A stretch of 64,000 nt of DNA from Paenibacillus albus (lineage in GTDB: Bacteria; Bacillota; Bacilli; Paenibacillales; Paenibacillaceae). Below, piece after piece: positions 6,887 through 15,640 of this stretch (its first letter is position 1; the number at the start of each line of letters is the position of its first letter). The translations under genes and the position numbers were made by a program. The stretch lies in the NCBI RefSeq assembly GCF_003952225.1, contig NZ_CP034437.1, positions 1,531,501 to 1,595,500 of the forward strand. Reading direction: 5' to 3'. The notes beneath the pieces were generated by a model. It saw only the letters and a program-made list of their open reading frames with translations. It was not told the DNA's origin and did no database searches.

Positions 6887-8026
6887 ATGGCTGAACCGTT
6901 AAAAGCAATGTATGACCTGCCGTTCCTGCGGCAATTTGCAGCACGCGTCGCCTCCGCGTGGGCACCTTTTCGGCAAGAGGACTTTATCCAGCTCGTCATG
7001 GGTGATGGCTGGGAGGCTCTCGAACTGAAAGGACGAATGAGGCGTATTACGCATGCGCTTGGGGCAACTTTGCCTGCATCATACCCGGAAGCACTCGGTG
7101 TATTGCTTGCCATTCATGAGCAGTGCGCTGGCTTCCCGTACTTATTTTTCCCTGATTTTGTAGAGGTGTATGGTCTGGAGGAGCAGCATCACGAGCGTTC
7201 ATTGAATGCCCTCGAGCGCTTCACGGCGCAGTCATCAGCCGAGTTCGCGATTCGTCCGTTCCTGCTGCAGGCGCCAGAGCGCACGCTCGCACGCATGCTG
7301 GAATGGGCGCTGAGCCCGAATGAGCATGTACGCCGGCTTGCCAGCGAAGGCTGTAGACCGCGCCTGCCGTGGGCGCCTGCCTTAACGATGTACAAAAAGG
7401 ACCCCTCTCCGATTGTGCCGCTGCTCGAGCTGCTGAAATGCGATCCGTCGCTGTATGTACGCAAGAGTGTCGCTAATAATTTGAACGATATCGCAAAGGA
7501 TCATCCGGCAATTGTTATCGAAATTGCAAAACGCTGGAGCGGCCATCATCAGTGGACGGATTGGATTGTCCGACATGGCTGCCGATCGCTCATCAAAGCG
7601 GCAGATCCGGAAATTATGGCGCTGTTCGGCTATGAAGAGCACAAGGCGGATGCAGAAGGCTTCGTCGAGCATGCAGCGCTGCAGGCACTCTCGCAGGAAG
7701 TGCGCATTGGCGAAGAGAGCGAGCTGCGCTACGAAGTGAAGCTGCGCCAGTCACCGAGCACGGAGCTGCTCCGTCTTCGTGTGGAGCTTGGCGTCTTCTA
7801 TGTGAAATCCGGAGGTAAAGTATCGGAGAAACGGTTCCTCGTAACCGACAAGAAAGCTGCTCCGGGCACCAGCTTCGGAGGAATGAAGAAGCTGAGCTGG
7901 AAGGACTTATCGACTCGTAAGCATTATGAAGGACTACATAGGCTGACGCTAGTAGTGAACGGCCTTACGGTTGCCGAGACATCCATCATGGTGTCCCAGC
8001 TTGAACAAGGGAGCGGTGCGGAATGA
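6887..8026 (+). CDS. DNA alkylation repair protein (AlkC/AlkD family)
   Basis: GGAAGGAGG precedes the ATG. The first 250 residues are HEAT-like helical repeats (for example SPNEHVRRLASEGCRPRLPW, DPSLYVRKSVANNLNDIAKDHP), the fold of AlkC/AlkD glycosylases, which remove N3- and N7-alkylated purines without base flipping. RPRLPWAP is close to the conserved AlkC signature. The last 110 residues look like a beta-sandwich, as in the two-domain AlkC subgroup. The next gene starts inside its stop codon, so the two are translationally coupled. Confidence 0.8.
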   Translation: MAEPLKAMYDLPFLRQFAARVASAWAPFRQEDFIQLVMGDGWEALELKGRMRRITHALGATLPASYPEALGVLLAIHEQCAGFPYLFFPDFVEVYGLEEQHHERSLNALERFTAQSSAEFAIRPFLLQAPERTLARMLEWALSPNEHVRRLASEGCRPRLPWAPALTMYKKDPSPIVPLLELLKCDPSLYVRKSVANNLNDIAKDHPAIVIEIAKRWSGHHQWTDWIVRHGCRSLIKAADPEIMALFGYEEHKADAEGFVEHAALQALSQEVRIGEESELRYEVKLRQSPSTELLRLRVELGVFYVKSGGKVSEKRFLVTDKKAAPGTSFGGMKKLSWKDLSTRKHYEGLHRLTLVVNGLTVAETSIMVSQLEQGSGAE

Positions 8027-9063
8027 CAATTGGCGCACGAGTTCTGAAGACAGGGCTTGCCGTCGCGCTGGCGCTCTACCTGAGCAACATGCTCGGCTTT
8101 GCATCCCCGATCATCGCAGCTGTAGCTTCAATCTTTACGATTCAGCCGTCCATTTCACGTTCCTGGCAGCAGGTCGTCGATCAGCTTCAAACCAATTTGC
8201 TCGGAGCTGCTGTTGCGCTTGCGGCGGTTAGCCTGTTCGGAACGGCACCGATAGCGGTCGGTCTTGTATGTATCATCGTTATTCTTATAAGTATCAAGCT
8301 GCGGATGGAGAGCACCATTGGCCTTACGCTGGTTACGGTTGTAGCGGTAATGGAAGCGAATCAGGAAGGCTGGACCTTCGCTCTGGACCGCGTACTCATG
8401 GTTTTGACAGGGATGGCGGCAGCTTTCGCCGTGAATACGCTCATTATTCCGCCTCGTCCGCGCAAGCAATTCGTCAGTCAAGTTCAGGAGGCCTATAATC
8501 AGCTGTCGCTCCTGCTTCGCCTCGCGATCTCGAATGAGATGAAAGAGGATGTGCATCGCAGGGAGAAAGAGAAGCTGGTCGGCATTCTGCGCAAGCTGGA
8601 TGAATCGTACCTGCTGTTCGAGGAGGAACGATCGCTGCTTCCCAAGCGCAAGGCAGCGCGGGCAAGGCAGCTCATTCTGTCCAAGCATCTCATAAAAGCG
8701 CTGCATAAAGGCGTCGATCTGCTCGAGGTCGTAGAGGAGCATTATTTCTCGGCGGCGGATGCGGAGATGTGGGCGAAGCGGTTCGATGCCCAGATTGAAG
8801 AGCTGGCGAAGTACCACGAGCATATCTTGCTCAAGCTGGCTGGCAAAATGAAGCCGTTCGCAACGATTGAGCCGGAGCAGGAGCGGGAAGATCGGCTCAT
8901 TGAGCAGCTGACGAGCTACTTGCATGATGAACACGGGCACAATAAGCGCCTTGTGTTCGTTGCATCATCCATGCTGGAGTACGGCTATCATCTCCGCCGG
9001 CTCGACAAAGTGGCGGATCAAGTACAGCAGCGCGAAGGTGCTGCCGAGCTAAGCTTGCAATAA
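8023..9063 (+). CDS. Aromatic acid exporter (ArAE_1/FUSC-type) family protein
   Basis: The 346-residue protein has about five hydrophobic segments in its first 145 residues (VALALYLSNMLGFASPIIAAVASIFTI, then LLGAAVALAAVSLFG, VGLVCIIVILISI, MVLTGMAAAFAVNTLII) and a long charged helical cytoplasmic tail. This is the layout of the DUF939/ArAE_1 family, relatives of fusaric-acid-type exporters. The transported substrate is unknown. It overlaps the alkylation-repair gene by four bases (ATGA). Confidence 0.8.
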   Translation: MTIGARVLKTGLAVALALYLSNMLGFASPIIAAVASIFTIQPSISRSWQQVVDQLQTNLLGAAVALAAVSLFGTAPIAVGLVCIIVILISIKLRMESTIGLTLVTVVAVMEANQEGWTFALDRVLMVLTGMAAAFAVNTLIIPPRPRKQFVSQVQEAYNQLSLLLRLAISNEMKEDVHRREKEKLVGILRKLDESYLLFEEERSLLPKRKAARARQLILSKHLIKALHKGVDLLEVVEEHYFSAADAEMWAKRFDAQIEELAKYHEHILLKLAGKMKPFATIEPEQEREDRLIEQLTSYLHDEHGHNKRLVFVASSMLEYGYHLRRLDKVADQVQQREGAAELSLQ

Positions 9064-9090
9064 CAACATCTATGATATCATGACCATGAC

Positions 9091-9164
9091 AAAACGCCCT
9101 TGTATCCGTCTTGGCGAAAGAGCAGCTGCTGCTCGTCGCTGACAGGTACAAGGGCGTTTATTTT
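9091..9164. terminator. Bidirectional terminator between convergent genes
   Basis: AAACGCCCTTGTA and TACAAGGGCGTTT form a 13-base stem around a loop that holds an inner hairpin (GAGCAGCTGCTGCTC). A/T runs flank both sides, serving the exporter gene on the plus strand and the small gene at 9171-9458 on the minus strand. Confidence 0.75.
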
Positions 9165-9170
9165 CACAGC

Positions 9171-9458
9171 TTATTTATCAACATCGTCCGGATGTCTGCG
9201 CGGATGCTGCAGATGTGCTTCATGCTGCGTAATTTCCTTCTTAGGCGTGAGCCGCTCGTCGGTCTTGCCTTCATGATGGTTATCGAAAGCGAGCTGGGTG
9301 AGCTCCCATTCCGTTGTCCCGATCTGCGGGTCAGCAGGGAACACATCACCACGCTTCAAATGCTCCTCACGACCAAGCTCGTTCGTATAGACGCCATCTA
9401 CTTCAACGGGCTCACCTGATACCGGGTCCATCTGATTATGCCCTAATTGTTCATCCAT
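9171..9458 (-). CDS. Small hydrophilic protein, 95 residues
   Basis: AGGAGGAG lies six bases before the ATG. The protein is soluble and His/Asp/Glu-rich toward its C-terminus. The core GVYTNELGREEHLKRGDVFP followed by a GTTEW segment resembles the 'G-x-Y ... L-x-x-GD-x-FP ... W' pattern of the small YjzC family, but the match is loose. Function unknown. It ends at the terminator at 9091-9164 and probably shares a transcript with the small genes just upstream on the minus strand. Confidence 0.65.
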   Translation of the reverse strand: MDEQLGHNQMDPVSGEPVEVDGVYTNELGREEHLKRGDVFPADPQIGTTEWELTQLAFDNHHEGKTDERLTPKKEITQHEAHLQHPRRHPDDVDK

Positions 9459-9499
9459 TGCGTTCTCCTCCTGATAATTCTCATCGGCCAGCCGCAGCC

Positions 9500-9643
9500 T
9501 TACAGACCATGTTTAGGAACAGCGGCGCGGTCAGCAGCGGATTGCGCTGCGCTCGCTGCAGCTTTGCCTGCTCCTGTCTGATCTGCTTTCGACTGTGCCT
9601 TGCTTGCTTTCACTTGCAAGTGGGAAGGTTGTTCGCCTGACAT
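9500..9643 (-). CDS. Short Ala/Lys/Ser-rich protein, 47 residues
   Basis: A short frame with a perfect AGGAGG seven bases before its ATG (9641-9643) encodes 47 residues rich in Ala, Ser, Lys and Gln (MSGEQPSHLQVKASK, then AGKAAASAAQSAADRAA). It has no membrane segment. The composition recalls small disordered proteins such as SASP-like or stress proteins, but no signature is present. It sits between two other small minus-strand genes in a run that ends at 9091-9164. Confidence 0.5.
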   Translation of the reverse strand: MSGEQPSHLQVKASKAQSKADQTGAGKAAASAAQSAADRAAVPKHGL

Positions 9644-9744
9644 AGGTGGCCTCCTGATCAATAGTCATGATAATTGAAATGCCTATCTCAGTTTGCCACG
9701 AGCGGGGAGAAACTATGTAGAGTTTTGGTTGCTGCCGGCAGCAG

Positions 9745-10059
9745 TTATAACAGACGCAGACCGCAGGATGGACAATCGACGTCTTGATGGGTGACAGCAT
9801 CACCGCAGGCGGGACACGGCTCCTTGAAAGGCTGCTTGGCCGCCGTTTGCAAAGCGATCGCATTCTCAGCCTGCCGCTCCTCGGCTGTTTCTTTGCTTGC
9901 TGCTTGAGAAGCGGATCCGCCAAAAAGCGCTTCCACGAACTGCTTTACTTCAGCGTGCTTCCCTGAGTCATCGCCGGAGATACGTATCATGAAGATCATC
10001 GCCGCAACGAGTGCGCCGGCAACGACAAGAACAATAACAGTAGCAAATGTATTCATCAT
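9745..10059 (-). CDS. Membrane-anchored zinc-ribbon protein
   Basis: A single N-terminal membrane segment (FATVIVLVVAGALVAAMIFMI, residues 5-25) is followed by a helical, Ala/Glu-rich linker. A C-terminal zinc ribbon comes last: CPACGDAVTHQDVDCPSCG (cysteines at about residues 82, 85, 96 and 99). The domain should face the cytoplasm or hold Zn2+ as a structural clamp. Its partner is unknown. The MscL at 5230 in this window carries a comparable CxxC-CxxC tail. The start is ATG 10059 with only a weak ribosome site. Confidence 0.65.
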   Translation of the reverse strand: MMNTFATVIVLVVAGALVAAMIFMIRISGDDSGKHAEVKQFVEALFGGSASQAASKETAEERQAENAIALQTAAKQPFKEPCPACGDAVTHQDVDCPSCGLRLL

Positions 10060-10102
10060 GGCAGAGGTTCCCCATTTCGTTCATTTCAAGGTCATGCGCT
10101 GA

Positions 10103-10708
10103 TTACTTCAAATGATAGCGCGATTCCAGCTTCTTGCCGCCCAGCCACATGACGATGAACAGCACGAGGGCAAGGATGATCCGCCAAGGCTGCTTGGTCA
10201 GATCGCCAATGTCGAAGCTGAGCACCGATACGCAGAGGATCATGACGGCTTTGCCGAGCAGAATCGCGAGGATGAATGAGCCGAAGGAGATCCGGCTAAG
10301 TCCGGAGACGACGTTAATGACCGCTGAAGGCGAGAAAGGAAAGCAAGCGAATAGAAACACCGGCGTGAAGCCGCGTTTCTCGATAAACACGAGCAGCTTC
10401 GAGGCGCGGGGAAATTTGCGGCGGATCCAGCCGCTTAGATGGCCGCCGAGCCTGCGCGCGATCCAGAACAACAGAATCGAGCCGCTGCAGACGCCGATCC
10501 AGGATAACAGCGAGCCCAGCCACAGCCCGTAAATATTAGCGTTGGCAGCAACGAATACGAGCAGCGGCAGCACCGGGAGGAACGATTCTGCAAGCGGCAG
10601 CAGAATGCCCGGCAGAGGACCGTATGCTTTATAGCTCTCGAGCGTCCGCTGTAAATGCTCGAGGTCTAGATTTTTCAGTGAGCGAATCCAATCTTGAAAA
10701 TGATCCAT
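10103..10708 (-). CDS. TVP38/TMEM64 (VTT domain) membrane protein
   Basis: The 201-residue protein has five to six membrane segments and the VTT/DedA signature FACFPFSPSAVINVVSGLSRISFG, where the Pro-rich re-entrant loop and Asn-Gly pair are typical. DedA/VTT proteins are membrane scramblases or transporters that affect envelope homeostasis. GGGGAG precedes the start. It lies in a minus-strand run between the MFS gene and the zinc-ribbon protein. Confidence 0.8.
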   Translation of the reverse strand: MDHFQDWIRSLKNLDLEHLQRTLESYKAYGPLPGILLPLAESFLPVLPLLVFVAANANIYGLWLGSLLSWIGVCSGSILLFWIARRLGGHLSGWIRRKFPRASKLLVFIEKRGFTPVFLFACFPFSPSAVINVVSGLSRISFGSFILAILLGKAVMILCVSVLSFDIGDLTKQPWRIILALVLFIVMWLGGKKLESRYHLK

Positions 10709-10753
10709 GCGTGTAGCTCTCCCCTAACCATATCCCTGTAAACCGATGCCTTC

Positions 10754-11929
10754 TTATATTTCTTTCTCTTTAAATGCACGGAATGGGAACCAAATATAGA
10801 AAAATCCGATAACGGCATACATAATGCCGCTGTACCACAGCACTGCCGACTGGTCCTGCATTGTAGCAAGCGAACCGCCGATTACAGGCCCAATCATCCC
10901 GCCAATGCCTTCGACGGTAGAGAAGATGCCCCATCCAAGCCCTTGCTGCTTCGGAGGCACATAGTTGGCGAGCAGCGCATTCCATGCAGGCAGCAGCGTC
11001 GCATACGAAAGGCCGAGCACGCCGGTGAGCACGATGCATTCCCACATCGGCGGAGCGAGCGAGAGCAGGTACAGCGAGACGCCAATGAAGACGAAGCCAA
11101 GCACGAGAAACCACTTCTTCCCGCCGAGGATGTCCGATAATCGGCCAAGCGGAATAAGGCCAAGCACCGTGCAGGCGCCTCCGGCTGTAAGAAGCAGCGA
11201 GTATTGCGCGCCGTTCATGCCAAGCTTGTTCTCGGCGAAGCTCGGCAGAATGGGAACGAGCATCCCTGCGCCCATCGTCTGCAGCACCATGCCGGGAAGC
11301 AGCAGGCGCATATGGCGCAGACGGTCTTTGAGAATGACGAACTGCTCGCGAAGCGGAAGTGACGTTGCGGCGCCTTGTGCCTTGCTGTTGTTAATGAATA
11401 GCGACAGCAGCCAGCATAGCAGAGCGAACCCGAGGAGCAGGTAGTAGGTGAAGGACTTGCTGTAATCGAGCAGCAGGTTGCTGACGATCGGCCCGGCACC
11501 GATGCCGATGAACCAGATCGTATAGAGGAAGCCCATCTGCATCGCCCGGCGGTCATCTGACACTTTCGTTAAGCAGACAATCCAGATTGGCGAGATTCCT
11601 ACCCCGTATAGGGCGGCGGCTACAATGAAAAGCCACGGAGCATGTGCGAATGGGACGAGAAATATGCCGATGAACGAGATGAACAAGCCGGTATGTACAA
11701 CGAAACGAATCGAGAACCGGTCGAGCAGGTAGCCGATCGCCATCTTCAGCGCGGTATCGGTCAAGTAGTGGGCGGTGATCGCGATACCGATAATATCGAG
11801 TGATAAACCGAGCATTTTCTCTCCATAAATCGGCAGGAAGCTGATAAGCGCAGCTCCGCGTACGAACTCGACGAAGAACAGAATGACGGAGAACAGAATG
11901 ATTTCGCGCGAAAATAATCGTTTAGCCAT
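10754..11929 (-). CDS. Major facilitator superfamily transporter
   Basis: 391 residues with about twelve hydrophobic segments fit an MFS antiporter. The conserved loop-2/3 motif is seen as GYLLDRFSIRF, and its second-half copy as PLGRLSDILGGKKWF. The family moves drugs, sugars or metabolites using the proton gradient; the sequence does not tell which. The start at 11929 follows AGGGGG. It is the first gene of the minus-strand run that continues through the VTT protein and is separated from ilvA by the terminator at 12138-12174. Confidence 0.82.
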   Translation of the reverse strand: MAKRLFSREIILFSVILFFVEFVRGAALISFLPIYGEKMLGLSLDIIGIAITAHYLTDTALKMAIGYLLDRFSIRFVVHTGLFISFIGIFLVPFAHAPWLFIVAAALYGVGISPIWIVCLTKVSDDRRAMQMGFLYTIWFIGIGAGPIVSNLLLDYSKSFTYYLLLGFALLCWLLSLFINNSKAQGAATSLPLREQFVILKDRLRHMRLLLPGMVLQTMGAGMLVPILPSFAENKLGMNGAQYSLLLTAGGACTVLGLIPLGRLSDILGGKKWFLVLGFVFIGVSLYLLSLAPPMWECIVLTGVLGLSYATLLPAWNALLANYVPPKQQGLGWGIFSTVEGIGGMIGPVIGGSLATMQDQSAVLWYSGIMYAVIGFFYIWFPFRAFKEKEI

Positions 11930-12137
11930 GTGTCAGAATCCCCCTATGCATCCACGATTCGGGCACAACGGACGGGCAGACATCTTCATTATATGCAAGC
12001 TGGTATAAAAATCCAACCAAGCTATTAGCCAGCATGCCTATTGAAGTGTGTGCTTGCCCCTCCATTTACGAATTGGATGATCAGTACGTTTCACAAAGTA
12101 GTATCAGGATTCCCCGAAACTTGCCTATTCATTGCAC

Positions 12138-12174
12138 AAAAATAGCCCGTCCACTCCAAAAGGAGCAGCCGGGC
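12138..12174 (-). terminator. Terminator of ilvA
   Basis: On the minus strand GCCCGGCTGCTCC and GGAGTGGACGGGC form a stem with one mismatch around TTTT, followed by a T-rich tail. It lies 18 bases past the ilvA stop. Confidence 0.8.
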
Positions 12175-12192
12175 ATGCGTTAAGGGCTAGTA

Positions 12193-13467
12193 TCAGATGA
12201 GCAGATTGAACAAGACGGGGTCTTTGTTCAGCTCTACATAATTGAGGCCTTTCTTGTTCATCCGTTCAACGAGCGGATCGTAATCTTGACGGTTCTTCAG
12301 CTCGATGCCGACGAGGGCAGGTCCGTTATCCTTGTTGTGCTTCTTCGTATACTCAAACCGTGTGATGTCATCGTCCGGCCCGAGCACCTCGTCAAGGAAC
12401 TCGCGAAGGGCGCCGGCACGCTGAGGGAAGCTGACCATAAAATAATGCTTCAACCCTTCGAAAACGAGCGACCGCTCCTTAATTTCCTGCATTCTGTCGA
12501 CATCGTTGTTGCCGCCGCTGATGACGCAGACAACTGTCTTGCCGGCAATCTGCTCGCGATACAGGTCAAGCGCCGCAATCGGCAGTGAACCTGCCGGTTC
12601 TACAACGATCGCGTTCTCGTTGTACAGATCGAGCATCGCCGTGCATGCTTTGCCTTCCGGCACGATAATAATATCGTCGAGCATTTCGCGGCACATGCGG
12701 AACGTTAGTTCGCCGACCCGCTTCACCGCGGCGCCATCGACGAATTTGTCGATCGTATCCAGCGTCTGCACTTCTCCGGCATCCAGCGATGCACGCATCG
12801 AAGGCGCGCCTTCCGGCTCGATGCCGATAATTTTCGTGGTCGGGGATACAGCTTTCACATATGCGGCAACGCCGGCAGCAAGCCCGCCGCCTCCAATTGT
12901 CACGAACACGAAGTCAGGCGCAGTATCGACCGCTTCCATAATCTCTTTACCGATTGTTCCGTTACCCGCGATAATCTTCGGATCGTCGAAAGGATGGATG
13001 AAGGCGAGATCATCCTTGCGGCTTGCTTTGATTGCCTCGTTGAACGCATCGTCAAAGGTATCGCCTGTCAGGATGATTTCAACATCGGGGCCCCCGAAGA
13101 ACGCCACTTGGTTGACCTTCTGACGCGGCGTCGTGCTTGGCATGTAGATTTTGCCTGGGATGCCGAGCGTACGACAGGAGTAAGCAACGCCTTGCGCATG
13201 GTTGCCTGCGCTTGCGCAGACGACGCCGCGCACCAGACGCTCCTCCGGCAATGACTTAATCAGATGATAAGCGCCGCGCAGCTTGAAGGAGCGCACCACC
13301 TGCAGATCCTCCCGTTTCAGCAGCACATTGCAGCCATAACGCTCCGACAGCACCCGATTCTGCTGCAGCGGCGTGCGTGCCGCCACTTCCTTCACATGCA
13401 TTTGTGCCTGCGCGATCTCCGTCAGTCCAACGGTAAGCGTGCCGCTGTAGTTCCATTCATTAGCCAT
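12193..13467 (-). CDS. ilvA: Threonine ammonia-lyase, biosynthetic
   Basis: IlvA deaminates threonine to 2-oxobutanoate, the first step toward isoleucine. The PLP-binding lysine is K62 in RSFKLRGAY, and the phosphate-binding glycine loop is TIGGGGLAAG. A C-terminal ACT-like regulatory domain (HYFMVSFPQRAGALREFLDE onward) is present, as in the single-ACT, roughly 420-residue form of Bacillota. I chose ATG 13467 (MANEWNY) because AAAGGAG is ten bases upstream; an in-frame ATG three codons earlier touches that site. Expression is controlled by the T-box leader upstream. The neighbouring ilv and leu genes are not in this window. Confidence 0.93.
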   Translation of the reverse strand: MANEWNYSGTLTVGLTEIAQAQMHVKEVAARTPLQQNRVLSERYGCNVLLKREDLQVVRSFKLRGAYHLIKSLPEERLVRGVVCASAGNHAQGVAYSCRTLGIPGKIYMPSTTPRQKVNQVAFFGGPDVEIILTGDTFDDAFNEAIKASRKDDLAFIHPFDDPKIIAGNGTIGKEIMEAVDTAPDFVFVTIGGGGLAAGVAAYVKAVSPTTKIIGIEPEGAPSMRASLDAGEVQTLDTIDKFVDGAAVKRVGELTFRMCREMLDDIIIVPEGKACTAMLDLYNENAIVVEPAGSLPIAALDLYREQIAGKTVVCVISGGNNDVDRMQEIKERSLVFEGLKHYFMVSFPQRAGALREFLDEVLGPDDDITRFEYTKKHNKDNGPALVGIELKNRQDYDPLVERMNKKGLNYVELNKDPVLFNLLI

Positions 13468-13512
13468 GGCCTTCATGCTCCTTTCGTCTTCTCCCATATC
13501 GCATAAATACAA

Positions 13513-13818
13513 AATAAAAAAATCCCGCCCCGAAAGGGACGAGATTCATCTCGCGTTACCACCCTAATTCCGTATGCGCGCCCATGCCTCGTGGCTGGCT
13601 GCTAACATAACGGCACCTTTGTCGCGTACAATCATACGCGCTCCGTGTAACGGCGGATTCCGTCCATGCTTACTGGCTTAAGGTTCAGCAAGGATTCTCG
13701 GGGAGGATACAGCAAACGCTTGGCAAACGCCGGCTTTCAGCAGGTACCGGCTCTCTGGGGGATGCCTTAATTGCGCATGTGCGTGTTCCCGTCAGTAGAA
13801 TTTTCATAATTTCGAATT
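13513..13818 (-). promoter_or_regulatory. T-box riboswitch leader of ilvA (probably isoleucine-specific)
   Basis: Read on the minus strand, the leader has a distal stem I with AGAGAGCCGGT and GAAAGCCGGC. The canonical T-box AGGGTGGTAACGCG lies at about 13552-13565, and the attenuator terminator follows. The T-box binds uncharged tRNA and allows readthrough when its amino acid is short. A candidate specifier ATC (Ile) is read at 13708-13706 in the context GTATCCTCC; the specifier assignment is inference, the T-box itself is clear. Confidence 0.88.
13516..13545 (-). terminator. T-box attenuator terminator of ilvA
   Basis: On the minus strand ATCTCGTCCC and GGGGCGGGAT form a ten-pair stem with a TTTC loop and are followed by seven T. 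It is immediately downstream of the T-box sequence and should be the terminator that competes with the antiterminator. Confidence 0.85.
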
Positions 13819-13824
13819 ATTCTT

Positions 13825-13854
13825 ATTATACTCCCCAGAAGGGGCAGTTGTCAA
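13825..13854 (-). promoter_or_regulatory. Consensus sigma-A promoter of ilvA
   Basis: The minus strand shows perfect TTGACA (13854-13849) and perfect TATAAT (13830-13825) separated by 18 bases, just upstream of the T-box leader. Confidence 0.85.
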
Positions 13855-13889
13855 CGAGTTTGTTGGTGGCTTTAATTGGAGGGGTAAAA

Positions 13890-14534
13890 TTGCCATTTCG
13901 TCGTAATTATGTTCTGCTGATCGAGATCGCTCTTTTCGTAGTATTCTGGGTGCTGCTTGCGATTCATCCGAACAGCGTGCTCGACTGGTGGATGGAGAAT
14001 ATATTGAACTTTGCCGCAATCATCGTGCTCGCAGTCAGCTACCGCCGGTTTAAATTCAGCAGGCTTTCTTACACGCTGATCATTCTTCTAATTGCGCTAC
14101 ACACATTCGGCGCTCATTATGCGTACCATGAGACGCCTGTCGATCGTTGGATGAAGCCGCTGTTTCATCTCAAGCGGAACATGTATGACCGTATCGTCCA
14201 TTGCGGCTTCGGCCTGCTGCTCAGCTATCCGATGATTGAGCTGCTCACGCGCGTTTCCCGTACACGCCGTATTGGGGCATATCTGTTTACTCCGTGGATT
14301 CTGCTCGGCTTTGGTGCGCTCTATGAGATCGGGGAGATGTACGTCGTATTCCTCGCGCCGAAGAAGGAAGGGCAGGATTTTCTCGGGATGCAGGGGGACA
14401 TCTGGGATTCGCAGCATGACATGGAGATGACGCTGTACGGCGCGATTCTCGCAGTAGTTGTGATTGCATTGTGCAGGAAGCTGTGGAGGAAAAAATCAGA
14501 TACACCGCTGACCGAAATGGAATATAATGAGTGA
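13890..14534 (+). CDS. DUF2238 (YjdF-type) integral membrane protein
   Basis: The 214-residue product has five to six membrane segments and the family hallmarks YDRIVHCGFGLLLSYPMIEL and WDSQHDMEMTLYG. The function of the family is unknown. I chose TTG 13890 because TTGGAGGGG lies about five bases upstream; the open frame extends back to 13779 through the ilvA promoter region, which is not credible as coding. Divergent from ilvA. Confidence 0.75.
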   Translation: MPFRRNYVLLIEIALFVVFWVLLAIHPNSVLDWWMENILNFAAIIVLAVSYRRFKFSRLSYTLIILLIALHTFGAHYAYHETPVDRWMKPLFHLKRNMYDRIVHCGFGLLLSYPMIELLTRVSRTRRIGAYLFTPWILLGFGALYEIGEMYVVFLAPKKEGQDFLGMQGDIWDSQHDMEMTLYGAILAVVVIALCRKLWRKKSDTPLTEMEYNE

Positions 14535-14562
14535 AACATGCCATTTCTGGGGAGGAGCCACA

Positions 14563-15140
14563 GTGGTGCAAACAAAGCTGATTTTCGTCAGACATGCAGA
14601 GTCTACGGGGCCTTTTTTGCCTGAGCTTGACCGAACCCGGGGGCTGTCTGAGCGTGGACAAGCCTCCTTGAGCCGTGTTTGTGAGATGATGAATGAGAAG
14701 CATGTCGATCACGTCGTCTCCAGTCCGTATCGCCGAGCGATGCTTACCGTGCAGGGGTGGCGGATACCCGTGGATTGCCTGTTGTTTGTTATGAAGAATT
14801 AAGGGAGCGCCGGCTGCATGGTCCCGAATATCCGCTTGCAGGAGAAGAATTCCTCGGAGTGATTCAGCGTTCCTTTGAAGACAAGCGCTTCGCGCTCCCA
14901 GGAGGAGAGTCGTTCGAAGAGGTTCAGCAGCGAGCACTGCCGGTTATCAAGCAGCTGCTTTGCGAGCATCAAGGTAAAACGGTTGTCGTCGGGACTCATG
15001 GTAACATTATGGCCATGCTGCTGAACGCGTTCGATGAACGGTATGATTATGAGTTCTGGCGGAGCGTGGAGATGCCGGATGTATACGAAGTGGAGTTCGA
15101 TGGCGAGCAGCTTGTGGAGGTAAGACGGTTATGGAGCTGA
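14563..15140 (+). pseudogene. Histidine phosphatase (PGM-like) gene with a frameshift
   Basis: The N-terminal part (LIFVRHAEST, the RHG-type phosphohistidine motif) is read in one frame and the C-terminal part (ELRERRL, GGESFEEVQQR, VVVGTHGNIM with the second His) in another. The switch is at 14753-14757, a run of four G. One extra G would restore an unbroken VQGVADTRGLP. The family removes phosphate from small molecules or proteins. The start is GTG 14563 or 14566 behind GGAGGAG. Either the gene is inactivated or this is a homopolymer sequencing error. Confidence 0.8.
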
Positions 15141-15550
15141 TTTATCGGGAAATGACGATTGACGATTACGAAGCTGCCTACACGCTATGGATGAAGACGG
15201 AGGGGATGGTGCTCAGCGGCGCCGACTCCGAAGAAGAGATCGACGCTTATTTGGCGCGAAATCCGGGCGCAAGCTTCGTCTGCGAGGCCGATGGTGAACT
15301 GGTAGGAACGATACTAGGCGGACATGACGGTCGGCGAGGATTTATCTATCATGTTGCCGTATCGACGGATACGCGCGGCAGGGGCATCGGACAGCGGCTC
15401 GTGCAGCTTTCGCTGGGCAAGCTGAGCGAAGCGGGCATTGCCAAATGCCATCTCTTCGTACTGGAGGACAATCCGATCGGGAGCAGGTTTTGGGCTCGGA
15501 CGGGCTGGCAGAAGCGGGAAGGGATATTGTTATTTTCGAAGGATACATAG
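15131..15550 (+). CDS. GNAT N-acetyltransferase, 139 residues
   Basis: The acetyl-CoA binding motif A is clear: IYHVAVSTDTRGRGIGQRLVQ (R/Q-x-x-G-x-G/A), with the closing LFVLEDNPIGSRFWARTGWQ typical of motif B. GNAT enzymes transfer acetyl groups to amines; the substrate is not predictable. The start overlaps the end of the broken phosphatase gene by ten bases, with GGAGG ten bases upstream. The size is normal for the family. Confidence 0.85.
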   Translation: MELIYREMTIDDYEAAYTLWMKTEGMVLSGADSEEEIDAYLARNPGASFVCEADGELVGTILGGHDGRRGFIYHVAVSTDTRGRGIGQRLVQLSLGKLSEAGIAKCHLFVLEDNPIGSRFWARTGWQKREGILLFSKDT

Positions 15551-15640
15551 GTAGGAGAGAGTGAGCGCAAGGAGCTGGAAATGCTAGAAAGCTAAGAAGA
15601 TAGGAAGCTAGAAGAGCTGGAAAAGCTAGAATAGCGAGAA
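15551..15640 (+). repeat. Degenerate purine-rich AGCTAGAA/AGCTGGAA repeat
   Basis: About five imperfect copies of an eight-to-ten base AGCT(A/G)GAA motif fill the gap between the two acetyltransferase genes. It looks like slippage-grown low-complexity DNA and holds no gene. Confidence 0.5.
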
